The position numbers and the translations under genes are program-made. From a virus, in IMG/VR virus record IMGVR_UViG_3300020580_000028, positions 1-44,878 of that record: DNA of 44,878 nucleotides. One strand, written 5' to 3'. Within the stretch, counting starts at the first letter, position 1. The number at the start of each line of letters is the position of its first letter. This document shows, piece by piece, positions 1-8,519 of this stretch. Below the pieces are notes generated by a model. That model saw only the letters and a list, made by a program, of their open reading frames with translations, searched no databases and was not told where the DNA came from.

Positions 1-126
1 TGTCCCAATTGACAATCCTTTTACTGTTTATCTCGACCCAACCAACCGCCGCGACCCAAGCTGGGGATTCATCATCGAGGATTTACTTGCTTCAGAGTTT
101 AAACGTCAATTCGGCGATTCTAAGTA
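1..126. repeat. Terminal direct repeat, left copy
   Basis: Bases 1-126 are identical to 44752-44877. The reading frame of the portal gene passes through both copies without a shift, so joining the ends gives one 729-codon gene. This indicates a circular assembly of a circularly permuted or headful-packaged genome, or a true short terminal redundancy. An overlap of 126-127 bases is also what a long k-mer assembler leaves at the ends of a circular contig, so it should not be read as a biological terminal repeat without read evidence. Confidence 0.9.
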
Positions 127-1738
127 CGCTACCGGAAGCGCCTCGCTTAGCGACTACGAATCCGTGGGTGACATGCCTGCTGCCTGGGCACTTACCATCG
201 ACGGGCAACCCCACATTCGCATTGCCGAATACTTTCAGGTCCACAAGTCCAAAGGCGACCGAGGCCGAGAGAAACGACGAATCTCATGGGACAAGATAAG
301 CGCACTCGACAGACTTGATGAGCGTGCGTGGCCTGGCAAATACCTTCCAATCGTCAAAATTTACGGTGACGACATCAACGTAAACGGCAAGAAACACGTG
401 GCTGGCCTCGTAAGATATGCAAAAGACCCGCAGCGTGCTTATAACTACTGGATTTCAGCGGCAACTGAGCGCATCGCGCTTGCTCCGAAGGCTCCATGGA
501 TCGCCGCAGAAGGCCAACTTGAAGGCCATGAACGCGCCTGGGAGCAGTCGAACGTAAGAAACACCGCAGTTCTCTACTACAAGCCCACAAACGTAGCAGG
601 TCAGCCAGTAGAAGCCCCACAACGCAATATCGTGGAGCCGGGTATCCAAGGCATGACTGACATGCTGGGGCTTGCCGCGCAGGATATGCAGGCAACAACT
701 GGTCTCTATCCCAATAACCTAGGCGAAAAGCAATCAGCAAATGAATCTGGTAAGGCAGTTCTTGCCCGACAAAAGCAAGGCGACATCGCAACCCTCAATT
801 ACTCTGACAATCTCTCGCGGGGTATTGAGTATACGGGGCGAGTGATTTTGGACTTGATTCCCAAGGTTTATTCAGCGCCACGGATACAGCGGATTATCAA
901 GCCCGACCAGACGGTTTCACAGGTAGGCATTTACAACTCGAAGAATGATTCGCAGCAGGAAGCCGAAGCCGCATTAAAAGATCCCTCCATCACCAAGTTA
1001 TTTGACATCGGCACCGGCCGATATGACGTGACTGTCTCAGTTGGCCCCAGCTTCCAAACCAAGCGCCAAGAGGCCGTAGTAACGCAAATGGCACTGCTTG
1101 AGTCCAACCCAAACTTGTTCCCCATTATTGGCGACCTCGTAGTGCGCAACATGGACATTCCCGGCGCGAAGGAGATTGCTGACAGGCTCAAGAAGATGCT
1201 GCCACCACAGCTCATGGATTCCGAGGATCAATCGCCCGAAGCACAGCTTATGCAGGCCCATCAGCAACTCCAGCAGTTCAGTCAGCAGAACGGAATCATG
1301 GCTAAGGCCATGCAGGACATGCAGAAAGTCATCGAAAGCAAGCAAATCGAGCAACAGGGCAAAGTTCAGATAGAGCAGATAAAGTCCGATACTGAGACCA
1401 CCATCCAAAAGGCCAAGATTGACGCACAAATAGCCGTAGCGGAAATCAACACAAAGGCGCAAATCGCCGTCGAACGCGCCACGATATTCAAGGAAGTGTG
1501 GACAGAGCTCCACGGTTCAGCGCATGAATTAGCCCTCCAGCAAGGCCAGCAGCAGCACGAACAGGGATTAGCGCAGCAGCAAGCCGCAGCAGGCCAGCAA
1601 GAACAAGCCTCAGACCAAGCCCACGAATCCGGTATGCAAGCCGCAGATCAATCGCATGAAGCGGGTATGGCTGCATCTGGACAGGCTCACGATCTAGGAA
1701 TGGCAGCAGTTAATTCACAGAACGAAGGAGAAGAGTAG
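2..1738 (+). CDS. Portal protein, C-terminal part (P22 gp1-like), continued from the window end
   Basis: This is the 3' part of the portal gene. Its frame is open from base 2 and joins in frame with 44300-44751, giving a 729-residue protein, close to the 725 residues of P22 portal. The portal forms the dodecameric ring at the packaging vertex, where it binds terminase and then the tail adaptor. The last 180 residues are rich in Gln, Ala and Glu and look like a long helix, as expected for the P22-type portal barrel. Near the end an 11-residue unit of the form QxHExGM occurs three times (about 1616-1702). The gene ends in TAG directly followed by the ATG of the next gene. An internal ATG at 164 is not the real start. 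Confidence 0.9.
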   Translation, partial: VPIDNPFTVYLDPTNRRDPSWGFIIEDLLASEFKRQFGDSKYATGSASLSDYESVGDMPAAWALTIDGQPHIRIAEYFQVHKSKGDRGREKRRISWDKISALDRLDERAWPGKYLPIVKIYGDDINVNGKKHVAGLVRYAKDPQRAYNYWISAATERIALAPKAPWIAAEGQLEGHERAWEQSNVRNTAVLYYKPTNVAGQPVEAPQRNIVEPGIQGMTDMLGLAAQDMQATTGLYPNNLGEKQSANESGKAVLARQKQGDIATLNYSDNLSRGIEYTGRVILDLIPKVYSAPRIQRIIKPDQTVSQVGIYNSKNDSQQEAEAALKDPSITKLFDIGTGRYDVTVSVGPSFQTKRQEAVVTQMALLESNPNLFPIIGDLVVRNMDIPGAKEIADRLKKMLPPQLMDSEDQSPEAQLMQAHQQLQQFSQQNGIMAKAMQDMQKVIESKQIEQQGKVQIEQIKSDTETTIQKAKIDAQIAVAEINTKAQIAVERATIFKEVWTELHGSAHELALQQGQQQHEQGLAQQQAAAGQQEQASDQAHESGMQAADQSHEAGMAASGQAHDLGMAAVNSQNEGEE

Positions 1739-2149
1739 ATGCCAAGAGGATTAGGAAATCATGCGGGCGGTGCGTTTGATGCAGCCGAAATCGCGGACAT
1801 CGTTCAAACCGACCCGATACAGAGTTCAACCATCATCGTGCTGAGCGGCAGCGCGGATGCGATCAACCCATATGCCCCCAATGGGTGCAACATCGTCGTC
1901 AATTCTAGCGGTGCTGACGCCATGACGTTGGCGGCTCCCGTTTCTGGCACAGACGACAATCTGGTTATCTCGGTTGTATCGAACACAGCCCAAGCCCACA
2001 CGATCACTTCAACGGGTAACTTGCAGACGGGTGGCACAGCTACAGGCGTGCTGACGTTCGCGGCCCATGCTGGGGCGGGTGTTGTGCTGCGCGCCTATCA
2101 GGGCAAGTGGCAGATTCTAAGCAACAATCTTGTGACGTTGACAAGCTAA
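1739..2149 (+). CDS. Probable head decoration protein
   Basis: The protein has 136 residues, is rich in Ala, Thr, Ser and Gly and is predicted to be mostly beta strand, with no charged helical region. It begins on the base after the portal stop codon, so translation is probably coupled. Small beta-rich proteins between portal and scaffold in such blocks are often head decoration or stabilising proteins. The role is inferred from position and composition, and I do not recognise a named family. Confidence 0.6.
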   Translation: MPRGLGNHAGGAFDAAEIADIVQTDPIQSSTIIVLSGSADAINPYAPNGCNIVVNSSGADAMTLAAPVSGTDDNLVISVVSNTAQAHTITSTGNLQTGGTATGVLTFAAHAGAGVVLRAYQGKWQILSNNLVTLTS

Positions 2150-2158
2150 TCAGCCTAT

Positions 2159-2173
2159 CGGTGGGTTTCACCG
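2159..2173 (+). terminator. Small hairpin between decoration and scaffold genes
   Basis: CGGTG and CACCG form a perfect 5-bp stem around a 5-base loop in the 43-base gap before the scaffold gene. There is no U-tract, so it is a weak attenuator or processing site at best. Confidence 0.3.
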
Positions 2174-2192
2174 AGCCAATCAGCGAGGAGAT

Positions 2193-3020
2193 ATGGTCAC
2201 AATCGCGAGCATGACAAGCACCCCGGAAGAACTGGAACACGCAGCAGGCCCGAATTGGCGTGAGCCATTTGTTCCCAAGGCAGCACCCACAGTAGAAGAA
2301 CCTGCGACCGAAGAGGTCAAGACAGAAGCCGAATCAGAACCGGCTGAACCGGAGAGCAAAGAGCCCAAGCATAAAGGGGGATGGCAGAAAAGAATCGACA
2401 AACTGACTGCCCGTCATAATGCAGCGGAAACGCGAGCCGAGAAAGCGGAAAGGGAACTATCCGAACTGCGCGCTAAGTATGAAACTCCAGCGCAGGAGGA
2501 TCAGCCACCGCAACTCAAGGATTATAAGACGCCTGAAGAATGGGCGGATGCTCGCGACGCGTGGAAGGCAGCCCAAGCAGAGAAGCAGGAACAGGCCGAA
2601 GAAACCAAGAAGACTTTCGAATCCTATCAACGAGCGACTGAAGCAGCACGCGCCAAGCATGAGGATTGGGAAGAAGTCGTGTCCAATCCGGACATACAAC
2701 TCCCCATCACCGTGTATAACGCAATCATTGAGCTCGGCAAAGAAGGGCCGGAAGTCGCTTACTACCTCGGACAGCACCCTGAATTCTGCGAAGAATTGAT
2801 GTCCATGAAGCCCCTTGCAGCAGTTGTGCGTATCGGCAAGATCGCTGACGCATTGAAAGGCAGCTCTCCTGAGAAGAAAGAGAAGGCAAAACCGAAGCCA
2901 CCCGAACCTATTGCAACGGTCGGCGCTTCGTCGGCACGTTCCGCGGTTCCACTCGACCAGCTAGACCCCAAGGAATACATAAAGGTCATGAACAAGAGGG
3001 AACGGGAACGCCGCTTCTAA
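2193..3020 (+). CDS. Scaffolding protein (P22 gp8-like)
   Basis: A 275-residue protein made of Glu, Lys, Ala and Gln-rich charged helices, with a coiled-coil stretch at about residues 65-150 and a strongly basic C-terminus ending KRERERRF. A basic C-terminal helix that binds coat protein is typical of P22-type scaffolds. Its position between portal and coat supports the role of directing procapsid assembly and then leaving the shell. Start ATG 2193 is preceded by GAGGAG. Scaffolds diverge quickly, so the call rests on composition and synteny. Confidence 0.8.
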   Translation: MVTIASMTSTPEELEHAAGPNWREPFVPKAAPTVEEPATEEVKTEAESEPAEPESKEPKHKGGWQKRIDKLTARHNAAETRAEKAERELSELRAKYETPAQEDQPPQLKDYKTPEEWADARDAWKAAQAEKQEQAEETKKTFESYQRATEAARAKHEDWEEVVSNPDIQLPITVYNAIIELGKEGPEVAYYLGQHPEFCEELMSMKPLAAVVRIGKIADALKGSSPEKKEKAKPKPPEPIATVGASSARSAVPLDQLDPKEYIKVMNKRERERRF

Positions 3021-3031
3021 GGAGAAACTAA

Positions 3032-4270
3032 GTGGCTAACCAGCTTTTAACTATCAGCATGATTACGCGTGAAGCTCTGCGCGTACTCGTGAACAATCTC
3101 ACATTCACCAAGAAAATTAGCCGTGAGTATGAGGATCAGTTCGCAAAGTCAGGAGCGAAAATTGGAAACGTCGTAAACATCCGCAAGCCGCCCCGCTTCG
3201 TCCGCGCAAGCGGTCAAGGATTAGTGCTTCAGGATGTGACAGAAACTAGCGTTCCCCTGACCCTCACGACACAGGAACAGCGTTCTTTCACATTCACCTC
3301 GCAGGATTTGGCATTGTCGATTGACGATTTCAGTAAGCGTTTCATCAAACCGGCCCTTGCCTCTCTTGCGAACGCCGTCGATTATGACGGGCTTCAACTT
3401 TACACTCAGGTTTGGAACCAGGTTGGAGTTCCCGGTACGGTTCCGAACACGATCGACACCTACCTGAACGCTGGCGTGCTTCTCGATAACAATGCCTGCC
3501 CGATGGACGGTGAAAGGTCCATCTGTCTCAACCCGCAAATGCAGGCCACCATCGTAAGTGCTTTGAAGGGCCTGTTTCAATCTTCTGAGCGCATTGCCGA
3601 GCAGTACGACAAAGGCAAGATGGGCGAAGCGATTGGTGCGGATTGGTACATGGATCAGAACGTGGGCGTGTTCAAGGTTGGCCCACAGGGCGGCGCAACT
3701 CCGAACATCACGACAGCCCCGGTTAGCGGTGCAACCTCACTTGTGACACAGGGTTGGACCTCGGCAGCGGCTTCGCGGTTGGTGGTTGGCGATGTATTTA
3801 CCCTCGGTGCGGGCGGTACAACTCCCGTGTTGAGCGTGAATCCGCAGAACTTCCAGTCCACCGGCCAGTTGCAACAGTTCGTTATCACCGCACCCTTCTC
3901 GTCTGACGGCTCTGGAAACGGCACAATCAACTTCGCACCGGCTATCACAACGAGCGGGCCATTCCAGACAGTCAACGTACTGCCTACAACCGGCTCAACC
4001 AATGGCCTCATCACCGTGAGTGGTGCAGCCAACACGCTCAGCCCGCAAGGTCTCTACTTCCATCGCGATGCTTTCACGATGGCTTGTGCTGACCTCCCGT
4101 TGCCGGGTGGTGTGGACATGGCAGAGCGGGTGAGTGACAAGGAATTGGGCTTGAGCATTCGTTTGATTCGAGCCTACGACATCAACCAAGATCGGTTCCC
4201 GCTGCGTACCGATTTCCTCTACGGCTGGGCTGCTCTATATCCGCAGCTTGCCTGCCGGATTGCGAGCTAA
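3032..4270 (+). CDS. Major coat protein (P22 gp5-like)
   Basis: A 412-residue protein, close to the 430 of P22 coat. The N-terminus (NQLLTISMITREALRVL followed by a stretch around NVVNIRKPPRF) and the segment FTSQDLALSIDDFSKRFIKPA match the P22 coat family, which has the HK97 fold. A central Gly/Thr/Ser-rich beta region at about residues 215-340 probably corresponds to the inserted domain. The C-terminus carries a region on RLIRAYDINQDRFPLRTDFLYG. The start is GTG 3032 with GGAGAAAC upstream, 11 bases after the scaffold stop. It forms the icosahedral shell. Confidence 0.92.
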   Translation: MANQLLTISMITREALRVLVNNLTFTKKISREYEDQFAKSGAKIGNVVNIRKPPRFVRASGQGLVLQDVTETSVPLTLTTQEQRSFTFTSQDLALSIDDFSKRFIKPALASLANAVDYDGLQLYTQVWNQVGVPGTVPNTIDTYLNAGVLLDNNACPMDGERSICLNPQMQATIVSALKGLFQSSERIAEQYDKGKMGEAIGADWYMDQNVGVFKVGPQGGATPNITTAPVSGATSLVTQGWTSAAASRLVVGDVFTLGAGGTTPVLSVNPQNFQSTGQLQQFVITAPFSSDGSGNGTINFAPAITTSGPFQTVNVLPTTGSTNGLITVSGAANTLSPQGLYFHRDAFTMACADLPLPGGVDMAERVSDKELGLSIRLIRAYDINQDRFPLRTDFLYGWAALYPQLACRIAS

Positions 4271-4279
4271 GGAGAAAAC

Positions 4280-4864
4280 ATGAGCCTAAATACAACAACT
4301 CTTTCAGCGGCAATCGGCGCAACGGATACACAACTTGGCGTAGCTTCGGCCACTGGCATTACTGCACCCAACTTTACTACGGGTGCCAATGTCACCTATC
4401 TGTACATCGAGAACGAATTGATGCTTGTGCAGGCAGTTAGCGGCACATTCATCAGCGTTGTTCGCGGACAGATGGGAACGCAGGCCGCTGCTCACGGAAA
4501 CACATCCCCTGTAATCGCAGGGCTTGTTTCCGATTTCCCTGTCTTTCAACCCAGCATTTCGTCCTTCGCGGTAGCCCAGGGACGTTATGCAGGCGTATTC
4601 GCTCCAGTAGCGTCGGCGGCAACTATTGTTGCTCCCGGTCCACTATTCCACGTCACGGGCAGCACAGCGACGAACATAATCACCCCTCCAGCTAATTTCC
4701 TGGAAGGAACGATTACGATCATTGCTGATGGCGTTTGGACGTTTACATCCTCGGCTGTGACAAATGGAATCGCGCAGAGCGGCACAGTAACAACTGCCAA
4801 CTCGGCGGTTTCATTTCATTACGATGCCAAGGCTGCGCTTTGGTTTCCTTCGAGGCTTGCTTAA
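4280..4864 (+). CDS. Probable head or head-tail structural protein
   Basis: A 194-residue beta-rich protein beginning after AAGGAGAAAAC. The first 80 residues follow a pattern often found in phage virion proteins: an N-terminal TLSAAIGATDTQLGVAS segment, then YLYIENELMLV and an RGQMGT turn. The C-terminal half is Ala/Thr/Val-rich and resembles the decoration protein at 1739 in style. Its position immediately after the coat gene suggests a decoration or head-completion role. No firm family assignment. Confidence 0.6.
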   Translation: MSLNTTTLSAAIGATDTQLGVASATGITAPNFTTGANVTYLYIENELMLVQAVSGTFISVVRGQMGTQAAAHGNTSPVIAGLVSDFPVFQPSISSFAVAQGRYAGVFAPVASAATIVAPGPLFHVTGSTATNIITPPANFLEGTITIIADGVWTFTSSAVTNGIAQSGTVTTANSAVSFHYDAKAALWFPSRLA

Positions 4865-4870
4865 AAGAGT

Positions 4871-4892
4871 GGGGCAGCCTGTACGGTGCCCC
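4871..4892. terminator. Hairpin between convergent genes
   Basis: GGGGCA (4871-4876) and TGCCCC (4887-4892) form a perfect 6-bp stem with a 10-base loop. It lies between the plus-strand stop at 4864 and the minus-strand stop at 4898, where a bidirectional terminator would be expected. It lacks a long U-tract. Confidence 0.45.
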
Positions 4893-4897
4893 TCCTC

Positions 4898-5086
4898 CTA
4901 TCGCTGTTCTTGGTTTAATTTTCGGATTTGCTTCAGTTGGGCCATTGAAGGTTCGAGGAATATTTTTGAGAATAGGTCGAATGGTTTATTCAAATCGCCC
5001 TCATCCAAATTCATTGATACGGTGGCCACTCCAGAAGCGAATGGTTCCGGGTCGTCAACATCTGAAAGCTGCATATAGAGTTTCAT
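4898..5086 (-). CDS. Reverse-strand mini-gene 1, 62 aa, unknown
   Basis: The 62-residue protein starts MKLYMQLSDVDDPEPF. It is acidic in the first half and ends in a basic Gln/Lys/Arg helix. It fills the whole gap between two plus-strand virion genes. Support for it being real: an exact extended -10 box (TGTTATAAT) ends 6 bases before the ATG, the stop lies 6 bases from a convergent hairpin, and the composition is protein-like. There is no Shine-Dalgarno sequence, as expected for a leaderless message. The product resembles nothing I know. It may be a moron affecting host or virion. Confidence 0.6.
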   Translation of the reverse strand: MKLYMQLSDVDDPEPFASGVATVSMNLDEGDLNKPFDLFSKIFLEPSMAQLKQIRKLNQEQR

Positions 5087-5101
5087 GGGCGGATTATAAC
5101 A
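5087..5101 (-). promoter_or_regulatory. Extended -10 promoter of reverse mini-gene 1
   Basis: Read on the minus strand, TGT-TATAAT (5101 to 5093) is followed by CCGCCC and the ATG at 5086. The expected transcription start falls on or next to the A of the ATG. No clear -35 box is present, which an extended -10 can tolerate. Related boxes are at 7027-7035, 8599-8607 and 25303-25311. Confidence 0.6.
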
Positions 5102-5887
5102 TTGAATCCTAAATTTGTGATTGCATACCCGTTCGGAGGCAGGCCAGTTCCGGTTGATTGGCACCTCGCAGTGCGTTCCTTGCGCATTCCCACCAATTGC
5201 CGCGTAACGGAGATTTGCACGCGTGCACGGCAAGGCGAAGATGGTAAGTGGAAATGGTCGCTTGAGGACGCGCAGACACATCTAGTGGAACAAGCCCTTG
5301 AAATGGGCGCGAAATATATCCTGTTCATCGAGGATGACACGGCCCCGCCGCCCGATACGATCATGGAATTGGGGCGCGTGCTCGATGGTTCAGACGAATC
5401 AGTTATGGCTTGCGGCGGAATCTATACGACACGCTCGAAACCACCCGAACCGCTTGTATATGTGAACCAAGGAGAAGGCTGCTTTTGGAACTGGAAGATA
5501 GGCGATATTTTCGAGGCCAAGTACATGGGTTTCGGCTGCCAGATGCTAAAGACGGAGATATTTCGCCTGATGCCAAAGCCATGGTTCAGGGAACTTAAGA
5601 CTTGGGCGCAGATTCGCGAATATCCCGAGCTGTTCCCCGAAGGTCTGCCCGGAGAATCTAGCCAGTATTCCGATGAACGCACCGGGATGAGCACTGATTT
5701 CTTCTTCTTCACCAAGATGGCCCAAATGGGATTCAAGCTCTTGGCACATGGTGGAGTTCTGCCAGTGCATTGGGACGTTGAGACCCAGACTCCCTATTGG
5801 CTCCCGAAGGATAGTCCACCGACACGCGGAGTGACGCTCGATGGAAAGCCTTACGGCTGGACCGATCCCCGGCTGGTGACTGTTTGA
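5102..5887 (+). CDS. GT-A type glycosyltransferase-like protein
   Basis: A 261-residue soluble protein. The N-terminal region has a beta-alpha pattern starting NPKFVIAYPFGG, followed by a DxD-like metal motif in ILFIEDDTAPP (about residue 80), typical of GT-A glycosyltransferases that bind nucleotide sugars. The middle has GFGCQMLKTEIFRLMPKPWF and DFFFFTKMAQMGFKLLAHGG, which resemble the acceptor-side segments of phage and capsule GT2-like proteins. The start is TTG 5102 without a visible Shine-Dalgarno. It sits inside the virion block between a head protein and the adaptor, so it may modify a virion protein or a surface sugar. The substrate is unknown. Confidence 0.7.
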   Translation: MNPKFVIAYPFGGRPVPVDWHLAVRSLRIPTNCRVTEICTRARQGEDGKWKWSLEDAQTHLVEQALEMGAKYILFIEDDTAPPPDTIMELGRVLDGSDESVMACGGIYTTRSKPPEPLVYVNQGEGCFWNWKIGDIFEAKYMGFGCQMLKTEIFRLMPKPWFRELKTWAQIREYPELFPEGLPGESSQYSDERTGMSTDFFFFTKMAQMGFKLLAHGGVLPVHWDVETQTPYWLPKDSPPTRGVTLDGKPYGWTDPRLVTV

Positions 5888-6039
5888 GGGCTCGCTTCGA
5901 GCACATGGTTGTAACCGAGCGTCTAATTTCAGAAACAATCGAGAAGCAAGTCGCAATTGGCTGGGAGTTATCGGCCATCTCGACAGCATCAGAGAAGGGC
6001 AAGTACCTATTGCTTTTCAAGCGTAGTTCTTCCTCCTAA
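5884..6039 (+). CDS. DUF4177-like small protein, 51 aa
   Basis: TTG 5884 overlaps the previous stop in a TTGA. The 51-residue product has the pattern RARFEHMVV, then IGWELSAIS, then KGKYLLLFKR. This matches the short beta-alpha-beta family usually named DUF4177, with its GWEL core and a C-terminal strand ending in LLFKR. ATG 5905 is an alternative start but would remove the first strand. Stop 6039 abuts ATG 6040 of the next gene. The function of the family is unknown. Confidence 0.65.
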   Translation: MRARFEHMVVTERLISETIEKQVAIGWELSAISTASEKGKYLLLFKRSSSS

Positions 6040-6837
6040 ATGCCTAGCACTCCAAGCACTCCACCACCTATCACCACGAGCGTAATGGATGTAATCACAA
6101 GTGCGCTCAGCCTGCTTAATATCTTGTCTTCGGGCGAAATGCCATCTGGTGCTGAAGCTAATGATGCCCTGCGCGTCCTGCATGATATGTGGGACTCGTG
6201 GAATGCCGAACGGCTCATGATTTACACGATTCCCCGGCTTGTGTTCACGCTGAATGCGGGCGGCGGCTCAGGTCCGAATGGCAGCTACACCTATGGGCTA
6301 AATCCAGGTGGTGCGCCTGCCGATTTCAATGCTCCGCGCCCCGCCTACATTGATCGGATGGGAATCATCAACTTAAATAACCCCTCGCAGCCGCTTGAAT
6401 TGCCTCTCCAGTACTTGACTGTGGCGCAGTGGCAAGAAGTTCCGGTTAAGAACATCACCAGCGCACTCCCGCAGTATTGCTGGGACGATCAAGCATTCCC
6501 GCTGCGCAACCTTACATTTTGGCCCGTCGCTAATATCGGGTTGCAAGTGGCGATTTACCCGTGGGCAGCACTGAACGAGCCAATCACACTAAACACGCTC
6601 ATGGCGTTCCCTCCGGGCTACGCCAAGGCATTTCGTTACAACTTGGCGGTAGACCTCGGTGCCGAGTTTCAATGCCCCGCGCAGACACTTGCAACCGTGG
6701 CGGCGATTGCAGCGGAATCGAAAGGAATCGTGAAGCGGATGAACATCCCGATTCTTGACTTGCAATGCGATCGGGCGCTTACGACTGGTTCAGACTATCT
6801 CTACAACTGGATTTCAGACATGCCGGCAGGGCGTTAA
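6040..6837 (+). CDS. Head-tail adaptor / tail accessory protein (P22 gp4-like)
   Basis: A 265-residue protein with the pattern of the P22 gp4-like family. There is an N-terminal helical part with NDALRVLHDMWDSWNAERL, a central strand region with LPQYCWDDQAFPLRNLTFWP, and a C-terminal helical segment starting PPGYAKAFRYNLAVDLGAEF, followed by TLATVAAIAAESKGIVKR. P22 gp4 (166 aa) binds under the portal and closes the head after packaging. This one is longer but has the same order of elements. It lies between the glycosyltransferase and the gp10-like gene. Its stop overlaps the stop of reverse mini-gene 2 (TTAA). Confidence 0.8.
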   Translation: MPSTPSTPPPITTSVMDVITSALSLLNILSSGEMPSGAEANDALRVLHDMWDSWNAERLMIYTIPRLVFTLNAGGGSGPNGSYTYGLNPGGAPADFNAPRPAYIDRMGIINLNNPSQPLELPLQYLTVAQWQEVPVKNITSALPQYCWDDQAFPLRNLTFWPVANIGLQVAIYPWAALNEPITLNTLMAFPPGYAKAFRYNLAVDLGAEFQCPAQTLATVAAIAAESKGIVKRMNIPILDLQCDRALTTGSDYLYNWISDMPAGR

Positions 6838-7019
6838 GTGGCTTGTTCCATGATGCAATTTATTTCTTCATCGGAAAATCCTGATTCCTTTAGGTCTTTG
6901 ACCATCAATAGGCGTGCTTCTTCGGGTGTGTGTGCTGGTTTGTTTCCGAATATGCTTCCCGTCAAAACCCTAATAGATTCTCCAACGATCAGCGATATGG
7001 TCCTAAGCGACTTTCCCAT
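6834..7019 (-). CDS. Reverse-strand mini-gene 2, 61 aa, unknown
   Basis: The 61-residue protein starts MGKSLRTISLIVGES and ends in an acidic helical part with HTPEEARLLMVKDLKESGF and SDEEINCIME. This looks like a folded helical protein rather than an antisense shadow. TGCTATAAT ends 7 bases before the ATG and there is no Shine-Dalgarno. The gene fills the gap between the gp4-like and gp10-like genes, and its TAA shares the TTAA with the convergent gp4-like stop. No family recognised. Confidence 0.65.
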   Translation of the reverse strand: MGKSLRTISLIVGESIRVLTGSIFGNKPAHTPEEARLLMVKDLKESGFSDEEINCIMEQAT

Positions 7020-7035
7020 GGGCGGAATTATAGCA
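7020..7035 (-). promoter_or_regulatory. Extended -10 promoter of reverse mini-gene 2
   Basis: On the minus strand TGC-TATAAT (7035 to 7027) is followed by TCCGCCC and ATG 7019. The box overlaps the first base of the plus-strand gp10-like start codon, so divergent transcription and translation share the site. Confidence 0.6.
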
Positions 7036-8519
7036 TGAGTCGCTTTGGATTCTGCGGGCCATCCTACACTTCGCAATCACCCATCGCCGATGATTCTATG
7101 GCAATGAATTGGTACTGCGAAACAATCGAAGACCCCGCAGGGAAGTCACCCATTGCGATGTATCCAAGCCCCGGCCTCGCAACAACTAGTGCGGTTGGGT
7201 TGAACGGCCCCCCGCGTGGATTATTCCTTTTCAACGGGCGTGCTTTCGCTGTAGCCGGTTCTCACTTCTATGAATTGTTTGCGACGGCAGCACCGATTGA
7301 TCGCGGTTTGGTTTCGCGGGATGCGCGGCCTGTATACATGGTCGGTGGTCCGAATCAAATCCTCATCTCTTCTGCTGGCGTGCTTTCGGTATTTGACCTA
7401 ACTGCCAATACCCTGACAGCAGTTAATGCGTCCCAACTGGCGGGCTCCGTCGCAGGACGCATCGGCTACTTGGATGGATTCTTTGTCGTGCTGTTCAAAG
7501 ATAGCGGCAAGTTTCAGTATTCATCGCCCGATGATGCGACTACATGGGACCCGCTTAATGCTGCCGTCGTTTCGGTGTTTCCCGATAACGTGCAGAGTTT
7601 CGTAGTCAACTATCGCGAGCTTATCTTCATCGGCCTCAAGCAATCGCAAGCCTATTATGACTCAGGCAACCTTTTCACCTTTGACGTTGACCCTAGTGGA
7701 TTCATCGAGCAGGGAACGTGCGCACCGGACAGCGTGCAGAAGCTGGATAACAGCGTATTTTTCATCTCGGGCAGCGACATGGGACAGGGAATCGTCTACC
7801 GGCTGAATGGGTTCTCGCCTATTCGCATCTCTAACCACGCTGTAGAGTTTGCGCTCTCCACTTACCCGAAGATTTCAGACGCCATTGCCTACACCTATGT
7901 TGACCAGGGACATAGCTTTTATCACATCTACTTCCCCACGGCGAATAAGAGCTGGCGCTATGACATCGCCACAGGATTCTGGCACGAAGTGGGATTCTGG
8001 AATGGCTCCTCCTTCGACGCGCACCGATCGCAGTGCCACGTCTTCGCGTTCGGGCAGCATCTAGTAGGCGATTGGCGCACTGGCTCGATTTACTCTATGA
8101 GCATCAATAACGTGCAGGACTTCGGGAACATCATCCGCAGAGTGCGGAAAGCGCCCCACGTTTCTTCTGAAAATGAATGGATATTCCACTATTCGCTCCA
8201 AGTTGACTTGGAAGTAGGACTCGGGCCGATGCCGCCCTTGCTCGACGGACAGGGCAAGCCGCGTGACCCGCAAGCAATGCTGCGCTGGAGCGATGATGGC
8301 GGGAAAACATGGTCAAACACTTACGCACTCGGGGTAGGGCAGGCAGGACAGTATAAAAAGAGGGTTATCTGGCGAAGGCTCGGACGTTCGCGTGACCGCG
8401 TGTATGAGCTTAGCGTGACCGACCCGATTGCTTGGCGCGTGATTGATGCTTACCTGAAGGCTGATCCCGGATTCCAGACGCAGGAACGGTACTCGAAGCA
8501 GGTTTTGAAGATTGCTTAA
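7035..8519 (+). CDS. Tail hub / packaged-DNA stabilisation protein (P22 gp10-like)
   Basis: Counted from ATG 7035 the protein has 494 residues, close to the 472 of P22 gp10. The start chosen is MSRFGFCGPSYTSQSP, since upstream codons run through the promoter and antisense gene. The sequence shows repeated short beta blades: GLFLFNGRAFAVAGSHFYELF, then VYMVGGPNQILISSAG, then GRIGYLDGFFVVLFKDSGKF, then YRELIFIGLKQSQAYYDSG. The segment SDAIAYTYVDQGHSFYHIYF is characteristic of the gp10 family. In P22 this hexamer plugs the tail tube and carries the needle and spikes. No clear Shine-Dalgarno precedes the ATG. Confidence 0.88.
   Translation: MSRFGFCGPSYTSQSPIADDSMAMNWYCETIEDPAGKSPIAMYPSPGLATTSAVGLNGPPRGLFLFNGRAFAVAGSHFYELFATAAPIDRGLVSRDARPVYMVGGPNQILISSAGVLSVFDLTANTLTAVNASQLAGSVAGRIGYLDGFFVVLFKDSGKFQYSSPDDATTWDPLNAAVVSVFPDNVQSFVVNYRELIFIGLKQSQAYYDSGNLFTFDVDPSGFIEQGTCAPDSVQKLDNSVFFISGSDMGQGIVYRLNGFSPIRISNHAVEFALSTYPKISDAIAYTYVDQGHSFYHIYFPTANKSWRYDIATGFWHEVGFWNGSSFDAHRSQCHVFAFGQHLVGDWRTGSIYSMSINNVQDFGNIIRRVRKAPHVSSENEWIFHYSLQVDLEVGLGPMPPLLDGQGKPRDPQAMLRWSDDGGKTWSNTYALGVGQAGQYKKRVIWRRLGRSRDRVYELSVTDPIAWRVIDAYLKADPGFQTQERYSKQVLKIA

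Noticed and set aside
1037-1513. Minus-strand 158-codon Leu-rich frame in the portal gene
   Set aside because: It is the reverse complement of the Gln-rich helix region, where CAG codons read as CTG (Leu).
4735-5112. Plus-strand 125-codon frame over the first virion gap
   Set aside because: It covers the reverse mini-gene and its hairpin and promoter, and has no ribosome site or recognisable pattern.
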